From Anthostomella pinea (Eukaryota > Ascomycota > Sordariomycetes > Xylariales > Xylariaceae): a DNA stretch of 64,000 nucleotides. The notes under the pieces were generated by a model. It saw nothing but the letters and a program-made list of their open reading frames with translations, was not told the DNA's origin and made no database searches. Of the stretch, positions 24,276 through 33,869 are shown piece by piece. The position numbers and the translations under genes are program-made. Location: the NCBI GenBank assembly GCA_963556695.1, contig CAUWAG010000006.1, forward strand, positions 1,550,001 through 1,614,000, written 5' to 3'. Within the stretch, counting starts at the first letter, position 1. Every line of letters starts with the position of its first letter.

Positions 24276-25263
24276 CTTGTCGGGGAGACTGAGACAGACT
24301 GGGGCTGAGACTGGGGCTGATGTTGGATGTGGAATAATCTGAACAGGGGGGAACTGCTGTCCAAGTTCAGGGGCATGCAGTGTCAAGTTCAACTGCTGGT
24401 GGCGCTAGAAATGACTTCGTCCGTGTACGCAAGGAGGAAGGAAACTATGAAGCTAGCTAGGAGACATGATCTGGTATGTATAGGAGTTGACCCCTGATGC
24501 TGTGGGGCCGTCTTGTAGTGCCGTGACATGCAGCTTGCACGGTCACAGTCTGGAAGAAAGTATCACAAACCCTTCGGGGTAGTAGTCTGTTTCAAGGTAC
24601 CCTGCTGATTAGTATTCACTGCAGATTCTTAGGGCCAAATTCGAATGGCTGGAACCTGACTGGTGGTATTGTTTGTGTCGAGGTTGTTTGTGTTGGTCGG
24701 CCGTGACGGGCTCCCATCCTTCCTGACTTCGGACTTCTATCCGCGACTTCATTCGTGGACTCGGGATTCGTCTGAAAGTCTCAGGGCTGCTTACCGACAC
24801 TTCGGAGTTTGCGTTGGTACTGTTTGTATTGTTTTTGTTGGTCTTCTTTGTGTTGGTCTTGGCTGTGATTGCATATGCTGTCCTACGACCACTGGACTCT
24901 CCAGCCAATGCCAATGCCGCTGCCACTCATTGGGGTCCTTTCCTGGTCAAAATCTTGGTTGGCATTCGACGCCGCAACTCTGCACTATGGACTTGTGAGT
25001 CACAAGTTGCGACTGCAGCCGAATCACAGTGCGCTGGGTTATGGCATAATCATTCTGCTTTTCGTCATCTCGATCGTCGCAGCCCTCCTCCGACTACATG
25101 CTAGGTTCATTGTACTTTACAAGCCTTCTGTAGATGACTGAGAGTGTCTCCCACTCCGGCGGTTGTGGATTGTCATGCTAATAAATACATGTTGATGTTG
25201 ACGACCTGTTATAAGCTACATACCAAGGTAGGTAGTCAAACCGCTGTAGTCAACCCGGTGTAG
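24276..25263. other. Intergenic; small uncharacterised ORF at 24875-25141
   Basis: The plus-strand ORF from ATG 24875 to 25141 would encode 88 residues with one strongly hydrophobic segment (GYGIIILLFVISIVAALL), a possible single-pass membrane peptide. It has no recognised relatives and may be chance. Otherwise the 5' flank of the P450 gene and, at 25235-25290, three copies of the short repeat GTAGTCAAACC. Confidence 0.25.
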
Positions 25264-28203
25264 TCAAACCCGTGTAGTCAAACCGCTGTGGTCGGATGGT
25301 GTATTCTTCCTCGTCTTGGCGACGTGCATCAGCTCATTAAAAGCCATGACCGTCTTTCCACAAACGGCTCTCGTCGCCGCTCGGATCCAGTCGTAAACGG
25401 ATCTTCCGAAGCTGCGAGGTGAGAGGCTCCAGACTCTCTCCGCTACGCGCCGGAGCAGATCTAAAACCAAGAACGTCCAACTCAAAACAGCCAACGGTGC
25501 CGCTAGGAACTGGTCGTAAGCGAATCTTCTCAAGCTGCGAGGTGAGCGGCCCCAAACCCCCTTGGCTACAAGCAGCACTTGATTCAGAGCCATGACCGTC
25601 CTTCCATAAACAGCCCATGTCGCCGCTAGGACCTGGTCGTAAACGAATTCCCCGACGCTGCGAGATGAGCGGCCCCAGACGTAGACGATGAACGCAGCAG
25701 ATACCAGGTACGTGATCACGGGCACAGCCACGAAACTGGTGACAAAACCCCCCAGTGTTGCATTCTGGGAGCTTGGTGCCAAGAATGGTATTGCCCAAAA
25801 GGCCTGTGGAATTCCCAGTTAGTGATAGGTCGCCTACAATCACCCCCAGAAGTCTTGGCCCGGCATGTCTCTATCCATTCCTGGATATCAACGCTATATT
25901 CATTCCATGGAATAAGCACCATGGAATCAGTAACATGGAATAAGCAGCTTCGATTTGGCAAGCCATCTTGGATGCTTATCCCAGGGTGCTTACTCCATTT
26001 CCAATGAACATACCTCTCGCTTGCTGAACGAGAGGTGTACGGAGACTTTTGGAGGTTGAGTGTACCCATGGGGCTAGGAGAGGGAAGCAAAGTGAACAGA
26101 CGTACCGCCATGAAGCCCAGTGGGGAGAAGAGCACCGTCACGAAGGTGAAGACCCCGATGTACAAGTTCAGCGTCTTCGCCTTGAGAGTCTCACGAAGCG
26201 AGGCAGCATTCAGGAGCTATATAGCGAGCCGTGATTAGCTATACGCGTACCGGTTCGTGACATCGAATAGACACATCTGTACAAACGGGGAGAAGGGGCG
26301 GTGGGGTGGTGAGTGACCTACACCATCTCGTAGACTTTCCACTTCGATCTTCTTCCTTTCCAGGCGTTCTTTCAGGGGAACAACTCGAAGGTCGAAGAAA
26401 CCCTTGATGCTCTCGAGGTCGGCTTCCAGGTTTTGCATGTCCAAGGGCCACGCTTTCTCATCCTCTGCTGTGTATCGCTGTCGCCAGGCTTTCCATGATC
26501 TGCACTGGCTAAGCAGCTCCTCTCTTAGGTCTTCGATGCCTTCTTCTACCTCCTTAATATAGTCGTGGAAGATGCGCAGCAGCTGAAGCACGGTGAAATA
26601 CTGCTCCGATTGTTGAAAGGAGTCGTCAAACATAAGCGTTTCCCACCTCCTCCTATCCAGGGTATCTTGGAGCTGATGATTTTGTTCTGTCAGTTTTCCG
26701 GGCGCAGTGGCCCCTATGAAGACGGGTAAGAAAACGAACCTGAATGCTGACAAAATCGTCGATCCGGCCCATAGTCACGTCCCAGCATACTCTCCAGTGG
26801 TTTATCGCTCTGACCAGCACAACAAGGAACTCGAAGATACCGTCTCCCCCGGCTCCGCAGTCTTTGAGCTTCAGATCCAGATCGACCCTGTCAGACAGCG
26901 CAGGGAAAAGAGACCCACGTCCGGCGCTGCTGTCAAAGTCAGTCTGGTAGTCCAACCAGACTACCACGCTGTGCTTGACGATGGATGACGCGCGCGTTTG
27001 CAGTCTCTTCCTCATCACAATCGCGACAGATAGAAGGTACTCAACGGCGAACTGGTCCTTGGCCCCGAAAAATCCCGGGATCCGGGCTGTCTGGCGCTTG
27101 AGAGGAAAGCCCAGACTCTCGGGGGAGATGCCATGCCCGTTCTTGAATCGCTTGGCGCGGTGGCTTCCATCATCGGGAATGCAGGCGCGCATGTTGAACC
27201 GGACGCATAGCCAATCGCCCTCGCCAAAGTCTCCTGTGCTGTGGAGAACAGGTGTAGTGGCCTGGATGGGGAACCTGTCACTCAGAGTCCCCAGCCCAAC
27301 GTGGCTGATGTGGGTTGGGGCAAACAGGCTCTCAAGAAAAGCAATTGTTGACATGGACAAAACGCTGGTGGTGATTTTTGGCATGACTTGCCTGGCCGAG
27401 ATGGAGTACCATGTTAGTACTGCTGTCAAGCCTGGCAAACAAGTAGTGGAAGGGGTTATCTACCACAGTAAATCATCTGAAGGCCCATGATAGATCTTGA
27501 ATCCCCGAAAGAGAACCTCGAGGAGTTGGCGCTCGCCTTGCATCGCGGATTTTCGACAGACGTATTCTGTGTTGTCGTCAACGTGCGGCGCATCACACTT
27601 CCACAGGAACCGAGGGGCTTGTTCATGTTGCGTGATCAGTGATCCAAATGACTCGGGCCATGCTCTCCCCATTTGCTCGGCAAAACCCTCGCTACTGCCA
27701 TCGTATAAGGAGTCCGACAGCTCGTGGTGGTTCTTGGTAACGAGTCTTGAAGCACCTCCTCCAAGGTGGTTCCGTGACTCAGCCTCCTCGAACCGTATGA
27801 AGAAAGGACCGCAGTATAGCAATCGTCGGCGGAGAAATTCGGGAATGAGCCACCGCTTCCCTAGTTCTTTCAATCGATCGTCTGTTGGAGCACATTCTAG
27901 GAAGAAACCATGAGACTTCCCCAGATCCAGTACCGACCTACCGGCACCAGCGGTTTTGCTTCGTCGCCGGTATCTCATTGAGCGCACGATCGGTCCTCTG
28001 TCGAGTTTCGTCTCCTCATTGGGATAAATGGGATAAATTTTGCCGCCGTTCAATTGAGCCGATGCTCCATGAATTGGTTCCATGCCAACTTCTCCATGGG
28101 AGTTGTTTTCGGCATAGCCTTGCTGGCACTTGGGACTGGGACGGTCAATGATGGACATGATAGTTGAGTCGATGAGTGTGAGGATCCGATCGAAGTTGAC
28201 CAT
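25264..28203 (-). CDS. CorA-like membrane protein with threefold C-terminal repeat
   Basis: Five exons (28203-27464, 27391-26740, 26672-26322, 26216-26106, 25803-25264) join in frame to 797 residues. The long N-terminal region is cytosolic, ending in a charged helical stretch (LQNLEADLESIKGFFD to KKIEVESLRDG) typical of the stalk of CorA-like divalent-cation channels. It leads to LNLYIGVFTFVTVLFSPLGF and, after an intron, GGFVTSFVAVPVITYLV, the two membrane helices seen in the fungal CorA/ZntB-like branch. The GMN selectivity motif of true CorA is not present between them, as in many of these fungal proteins, so ion transport is uncertain. The third intron is inferred from a perfect TACTAAC-class branch logic elsewhere and in-frame AG; a 26-base alternative was rejected as too short. 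After the last helix a 41-residue unit is repeated three times (see separate entry). Confidence 0.75.
25309..25677 (-). repeat. Three tandem 123-bp coding repeats (41 residues each)
   Basis: Units 25677-25555, 25554-25432 and 25431-25309 encode consecutive 41-residue blocks starting at Trp, with the pattern W(G/S)xS(S/P)RSxxxxxYDxxxAA. The period is exact, the DNA is still clearly similar (for example the shared minus-strand word read on plus as GCTGCGAGRTGAG), and the frame is kept. This is a recent local duplication within the cytosolic tail of the CorA-like protein. Confidence 0.8.
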
Positions 28204-29482
28204 GTCAACGGTGTTGGGTTCGGTTCAACCAATTTATGTGAAGTATGCTGGCGGAGTTGCCGTCTTCCTGGGGCAGGGTTGAAAAAGGCGAGTACCGCCA
28301 CGCATGCAATGGCACATAGCCCCCGAGGCATTCTTCTGGCTCCTGACAAACGACAATTAGAGACATTGTGGGATATCATTAAATGCCCGAGGGCGCGTTT
28401 GATATCATAACATGCTCTGACACGGCTATAGGACTCCAGCGTCCACGCGCTATAATGCCCCACTGCAGGGCATTCATAACACCCGCGGCCCTCAGTGATC
28501 CTGGCTTCTGATTGGTCCATTTGGGACTTGTCTGAAGCCATTCACATGTGCAACTGGACCCGGTCATCATGTGGGATCCCCCATATGTGCGTCTCACGGC
28601 GTGTGGCGGAGCGGGGTGGCGACTCGCGTGAGAGCCAGATGCAGACCTCTCTGACCACTAGGTCCGGAAAGTCGAGCAGTGGGAAAGGTTTGGATCCATG
28701 CTGATGGTCTAGCTCGGTCAGACTCGTTGGGGGAGTGATGTCACATGTGACGGTCAGATCTAGTTGTTCGGTTTCGTTTCGGATGATCGTATTAGGAGGT
28801 TGAGAGAGGAACGAGGGAGCGTTCAGTGCTATAGCCTACAGGTGTCGAACAGTGCGTATGCTAATTGTGTTGTTCTGAAGTTGTTATTGTGGGTTTGTAG
28901 CCCCAGAATGCCCTAATGACCCCTGCTCAGTGCACTGCCACCTTCCTGACGCCACGCTGGCTTGTGTGCCATTCAATAATAGGTGGCTGGGTGATGTCTC
29001 AAGGCCCGTGTTTCCTGGTAAGACCTTGGAACGTAGAATTATTCTCATTATAATAGTAGGGTAAAGGCCCAACGCCATCATAACCAAAACGAAATCTTCG
29101 TTAAACTTCAACAGCGGTCTTGGATAAGCCACCAAGCCCCAACTATTTGATGGAAAATCGGCAGCTCTCAGTTTCATCACATGATACCTCTTTAAGCAAA
29201 AACAGTATTTGCCAACGCCACATGTGAATCTTAATCATTCCTCACTTTGTTGTCTACACTTACGATCCTAGGAAATCAACACTCGCCTAATAGGTTCTGT
29301 CGTCATCTTCTCTCTTGGACCTTTCTCGCCAGGAACACGAGACTGATCACTACCATAGCGAGTGCATCTGAACAGTCTTCAACACGCAAAAGCTCTTCGA
29401 CGAGATCCTCGCGTCTCTTTTATGGATCGTTGAAAGGGAGACTTGGCCAGGTAATTATGACATGGTTCGCTTTCGTTCCTAT
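28204..29482. other. Intergenic
   Basis: 5' flank of the CorA-like gene and flank of the LINE insertion. Short ORFs only, none with family resemblance; no RNA gene or repeat recognised. Confidence 0.35.
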
Positions 29483-29502
29483 CTTGAAAGGTGCTGTTTG
29501 TT

Positions 29503-30287
29503 TGTTGTTTGTTTTGTATTTAACGTGGGGGGTAGCTCCTCAGTAGTGCAGACCACGCCTCCCAGAGCCTCTGCATCGCAGGGTTGTGAAGGTCTCAAGA
29601 AAATAAGTACAGTCAGTCCCGCTCACGGGCCCATCCCCGTTGTTGCAGCGGTATGACCTTGGGGTCATCCATCTGGTCCTTCAAGAACAGCTATCTATCG
29701 AGGACAGATTGATAAAAAGAATTTGCTCTTCTCCACGAATTTTGTCCATTCTGTGCTCCTCTCCTCTAAGTATTGTAAACAGGCTGTCCTAGGCGAGTAC
29801 CTAGGCAACAACCGATTTTGTCCTAGCCTCTTACAAAAGAAAATATGTTGTGGTGTTTTCTTTTCACCACAGCTGCAGTGGTTGTTCGAGTCTGTATGCC
29901 CAAAGCGTTCGTGGTATCTGGCAAAGTCGCCATGTCCAGATCTGGCCGCTAGAAGTCTGTGTAGAGTGCTCCTCTTAAAGGATATAAGGCCTCTTTCAGT
30001 TACTGCATGTAAGTATACTTCTTGATACCTAGGTTCTGATTGGTCTTTCCACCATTGGTTGAACTCTTTCTTGCCCTTTCTCTTGAGATCTCTCTTAACC
30101 CAAGAGATTGTAGAAAGGTTTCTTGTGTCTGTTTCTAGCATAACACCCTCTTTTGCTAATATATCGGCAGCTTCGTTACCATCAATATCTCTGTGTCCAG
30201 GAATCCACTTGACGGTCACTCCAGGAGTGTGTGCTGTGGCGAGTTCTTGGAATCGCAGAAAAATTTTCTGTGATGTCTCGGGTAGAG
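29503..30287 (-). mobile_element. 5'-truncated non-LTR retrotransposon (LINE) with 20-bp target duplication
   Basis: The 785-bp insert is flanked by an exact 20-base direct repeat, CTTGAAAGGTGCTGTTTGTT, at 29483-29502 and 30288-30307. On the minus strand the element ends in an A-rich tail (read on plus as TGTTGTTTGTTTTG after 29503), and only the C-terminal RNase H part remains. Target duplication, A-rich 3' end and 5' truncation together are the hallmarks of target-primed reverse transcription. Confidence 0.85.
29695..30287 (-). pseudogene. LINE polyprotein C-terminal fragment (RNase H domain)
   Basis: Open from the 5' truncation point to a stop at 29695. The RNase H signature VKWIPGHRDIDGNEAAD contains the His and Asp of the active site, followed by a C-terminal zinc-knuckle-like segment (HCSCGEKKTPQHIFFC) as in Tad/I-clade elements of fungi. 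Reverse transcriptase and endonuclease are missing, so it is non-autonomous debris. No stop interrupts the surviving fragment, so the insertion is young or escaped RIP because it is short. Confidence 0.8.
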
Positions 30288-30307
30288 CTTGAAAGGTGCT
30301 GTTTGTT

Positions 30308-31182
30308 GGAATCTAGGGGTTCTGGTTCACCCTGAGGTCTCCACGTCACCAATCCTACAAAAACCCCATATCTGTCCTTTGTGCTAAGATTGCTAGAAAA
30401 GGACGCACTGTCCTTTTCACATACAATTTTTCTGTATTCCTTATATATATAAGGGCCTTCTGCCCTTCAGAAACTACTCCTGGTTTCTCTCCTTCATTAG
30501 AACACTTTGAAATCTCACACTGCTTAGCAAAACACGAATTCCTTGCGGCATACGCCTGGGCGATGCATCTGCCGCCGAGTTTGCAACCAATGGCACACGG
30601 AACAGATGATTCTCTCAAGACGTGCTCGCCCATTGCACAAGGAGCATCCAAACGGTTTCAACCTGAACTCTGTGGTCTACGCCTTAGATTGCCAAGGAGA
30701 CGGCGACTTCGAATCAAGGCTGCCCTACGTTTACCTTACCCGGGTGTCTCTCCTCTTCTGCCTTCCCTGGGACCGCAGGGAACCTTGGGCATCCATTACT
30801 GCCTTTCGCAATCCAACTACTGTTGTGGATGTGATTAGAACCTCCCGTAGAAGAGATGGACATGTTCATCGCGCCAACAGTGATAGGCTCGTTGACGCTG
30901 ATAGCCAGCTTTTACACGAAGAGTGGGGGCCAAGATCCCGAACAACTTAACGGATATCCACAGTGGATTGATATTGACGTGGATATCCACGTCAACTTAA
31001 TCTACTGATACCTCTGCAGCCTTAGCAACTAACTCAACGACGAGGCTATTGTGGGTTAATATTAACATAGATATCGTGGATATTTTTTAACCATATTAAA
31101 ATATTTAAGTTATAGTAGGTTATGTTAAAGTATTTTTTATACCTTATAAAGCCTTACTATTTTAAGTATCTTTTTATATTAA
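30308..31182. other. Intergenic with perfect 22-bp palindrome, AT-rich end
   Basis: No recognised gene. Positions 30974-30995 form a perfect 22-base palindrome with centre GATATC and arms TTGACGTG/CACGTCAA; related GGATATCCAC words occur nearby (30951-30960). From about 31060 the sequence becomes AT-rich up to the transposon fragment. Confidence 0.5.
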
Positions 31183-31640
31183 CGTAGATGACAAGCGAGC
31201 GGCAATTACAAGCGAACGGCAACTTTTCACCAACCTTCTAACCAACATGTCAAATAACTCGACCACAACGCATTTAATTCAATCTAATCAATTGGATTCT
31301 TTTTTTCCAGACGTTTCTATCTCTATTGTACAAGTTTGCGCATTATGGCCAGTGTTGCCGCAAACGCAACAACATCGCTCACGCGCTGCCGCCCTCCTCG
31401 GACGACGACTACCTTCACTTATTTCCTGTCTTGCCAGCTCATTACCATCCGTTACAGCCTGGAGACCTATTGCATCTTTAACAGAAAGTACTCCTCTTCT
31501 TATAAGGAGACTCAGTGCCAAATGAGGGTCAGACATAGGCATGCGTTTGGACTGAAAAACATGTGTCCCTCTGCCATACTCCCGTCCAGCCTTGATTTTA
31601 ATCACCCGGGCTTCACGGCAATGTGCCGGTTGCATATCTT
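31183..31640 (-). mobile_element. Terminal fragment of a pogo-like DNA transposon
   Basis: The sequence from about 31183 aligns along its length with the left end of the element at 43660-43980, including the terminal inverted repeat (ACGTAGATGACAAGC here). The minus strand encodes the C-terminal tail of the transposase, with stop at 31288-31290 and an intact CCHC zinc knuckle (CCVCGNTGHNAQTC, C-x2-C-x4-H-x4-C). The right boundary is unclear: coding potential runs to about 31635 but similarity to the other copy fades after 31500. Confidence 0.65.
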
Positions 31641-31934
31641 TCGAGGCAGGTGGTTATTGCGACTATTGATGGCTAATCATTCTCAGTTGTTTCTCGAATT
31701 GCCTTGCCGTTTGCTTGTAACAACTAGAGCATGTAAGAGAAGCCATTGGCTCCTAAGATGGATTTGTTAACAACGGTGGTAAGACAGGCCATCCACCTTC
31801 TCGAGGGTGCCCACATGCATAGGCCAAAAGTATACCCTGGTCTCTGGTTTGTTTGTGTCAAATGGCACTCAAGCCACAGTGGCGTTCAGGGAGGTGGCAG
31901 TGCACCAACAGGCAATTTCGGGCCTTGTAGATTA
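31641..31934. other. Spacer between two transposons
   Basis: Nearly 300 bases with no recognised gene; possibly the remainder of the fragment to the left. It ends in the TA target dinucleotide (31933-31934) of the Fot1-like element. Confidence 0.3.
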
Positions 31935-33869
31935 ACATCTCACCCCCCCCTGCGGACCACCCCCCCACGGACCACTCCACACCACACCACTCTCATTCAG
32001 ATGAAGCCATCTACAACCACCACAGTTGCTAAATACACTAAGGTTGTGGTGTTCTAACCATAATACAGCTCTTAGAATCCGATTCTGGCCCTAAATCTTC
32101 ACCAGGGACCTCTTATAGGACCTCTTTGCCTGCAGCGGAGTCCCTATAGACCCTCCTGTTCTTCAGCTCCATTTTGGCCTCTCTTATGTTAGCCATTGTG
32201 ACGAATCGTTCCCTTAGTATTGGTTTGACTGCTTTTTGAGTGATATTAGCCTTTTTAGCCACTTGAGCCTCAAACAGCTCACATTTGGCCCGTAAATTTG
32301 CAATGGTAGCAGCCTGAACATCCATGGCCTTGCCAGCCTTCCGCACCAACAAGCGCTCAGAGGGCCCCCCAAAGAAAGGGTCCTTTCTTTCGAGCTTTTG
32401 AGCACTCTCTCGCAAAGCCCGGCTTCCAGAGGGTGTTGTGATAATGGTTTTAGCTACCATCTCGAGAAAATCTGGTGTTGTGGCTCGCTCGGAAGCCTTA
32501 AGGTCCCTCTGGTGTACCCTGGCCACCCCCTTGTCCTCCAGAATCACATATTTCGACTTCAATGCCTCCGCTCTGTTGCGAGGAACAATCCCAGTCTTTT
32601 TCCAGGCAATTCTGATGTTGAGGAGCGTCATTGTGTCCTTCCGGGCCTGCTCGTAACATTCCAAAACCTCCTCCTTAGATGGCCTGAGTCCCAGACGGCC
32701 GCTGGGCGTCTCCTGGAGTAAGGTCTTCAACCTCTTCTTCACTAAATTGAAGACTCCCACATCTAACACCTGGACTATATGAGAGCAGTGAGGTTCATAA
32801 AAGATTAACCATACTTTGTTTCTCAAGCAAGTGGCTAGGAACTCGTCATTCGTGTGGGAATCGTGGCCATCACACACCAAAACCACTCATGTGTTGCCGT
32901 GGACCTCTCGAATGTGAGGAATAAAGATACGTTAAAGCCATTCTAACGCAATGGGATTCGAGGTCCATTCATTGGGCGACGTAATAAACCTCCAGTCGGT
33001 GAATTTGCCCTCATTTTGGTTGCTAAATTACTGGGCTTGTACATTAATCCCCTTGAGAATCACCAGCGGCGGCAAGGTCTCACCAGATCCGCTCACACAC
33101 TCTAGGGCAGTTATCTATTCACCTTTTTCGACCCCTTTCTTCATAGCCATGTTGCCGGAGGCCTCGGAGACCACCCAATGGGAGTCCCCAACCCCCTGGG
33201 CGATTCCCATTTCGTCGACGTTGTACCAGCGTGCTGGCATGAGGTTAACCACGTCAGGGGCGTCACACCGATCGAAAAAAATGTTGATATTTGCCGCTGT
33301 AGCACCATTCACTCGGTTGTAGTCGATAATACAAGACTTTATTATCTTGACTTCCGGGTTTCGAGACAGGAACTTGGATGCCCAATTTTTCCTTAATTCT
33401 CGAGCATCCCCGATGGCATGGAGCATCCGCTGGGCCATGAGACGGAACTTAGAGACCGCCGGAGAATACCCTAGCCGTGCTTGCCTCAGGGCCCAGCTTG
33501 CCAGCTTATGTTCGAGATACGGTGAGAGAGCCTGTTGGAGAGCGCTAGTCTCATTCCGCGTTGGGGTGCCAGAGATTCGTCGGTTGACGTACGAGCGACT
33601 GATTTGCCATTCGAGGGCTGACGAGCGGACTGGAGCTTTGCGTTGGATGGCCAAAATGGCGGCTTCAGCTTTTATTTGACGGTCGTAAAATGACATCATG
33701 AGATTCAGCAGTAGATAAGGATTCAAATAGTGTGCTTTGTGAAAAAAAAGATGCAAAAGTGATGGTGTAGATGGTGGATCACATAATCCTGGTGGTTGGT
33801 GAATTACGCGTTTGTGGGTCAGAACGCGCTGGTCCGCGGGGGGGTGGTCCGCAGGGGGGTGGGAGATGT
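31935..33869 (-). mobile_element. Fot1-like (pogo class, Tc1/mariner) DNA transposon, complete but inactivated
   Basis: 1,935 bp, very close to the size of Fot1 (about 1.9 kb), flanked by TA on both sides (31933-31934 and 33870-33871). The terminal inverted repeats of about 40 bases start ACATCTC and share CTGCGGACCACCCCCCC (left 31935-31976, right 33828-33869). It carries one transposase frame on the minus strand. Both ends are intact, so the DNA could be moved by a transposase supplied in trans. Confidence 0.88.
32113..33699 (-). pseudogene. Fot1-like transposase with four in-frame stops
   Basis: From ATG 33699 to 32113 the frame is continuous for 528 codons without an indel, but four stops lie between 33115 and 32887. 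Two replace expected Trp codons (TGG to TAG and TAA), one is CGA to TGA type and one is CAA to TAA type, all transitions expected from RIP. The catalytic triad context is readable: first Asp in YNVDEMG, second in VCDGHDSH, third in VLDVGVF. The N terminus (MMSFYDRQIKAEAAILAIQ) is the CENP-B-type helix-turn-helix. Inactive. Confidence 0.85.

Noticed and set aside
26674..26739. A 26-base intron in the CorA-like gene (GTTCGT to CATAG)
   Set aside because: Too short for fungal splicing; an in-frame 67-base intron with an AAACTGAC branch and CAG acceptor fits better.
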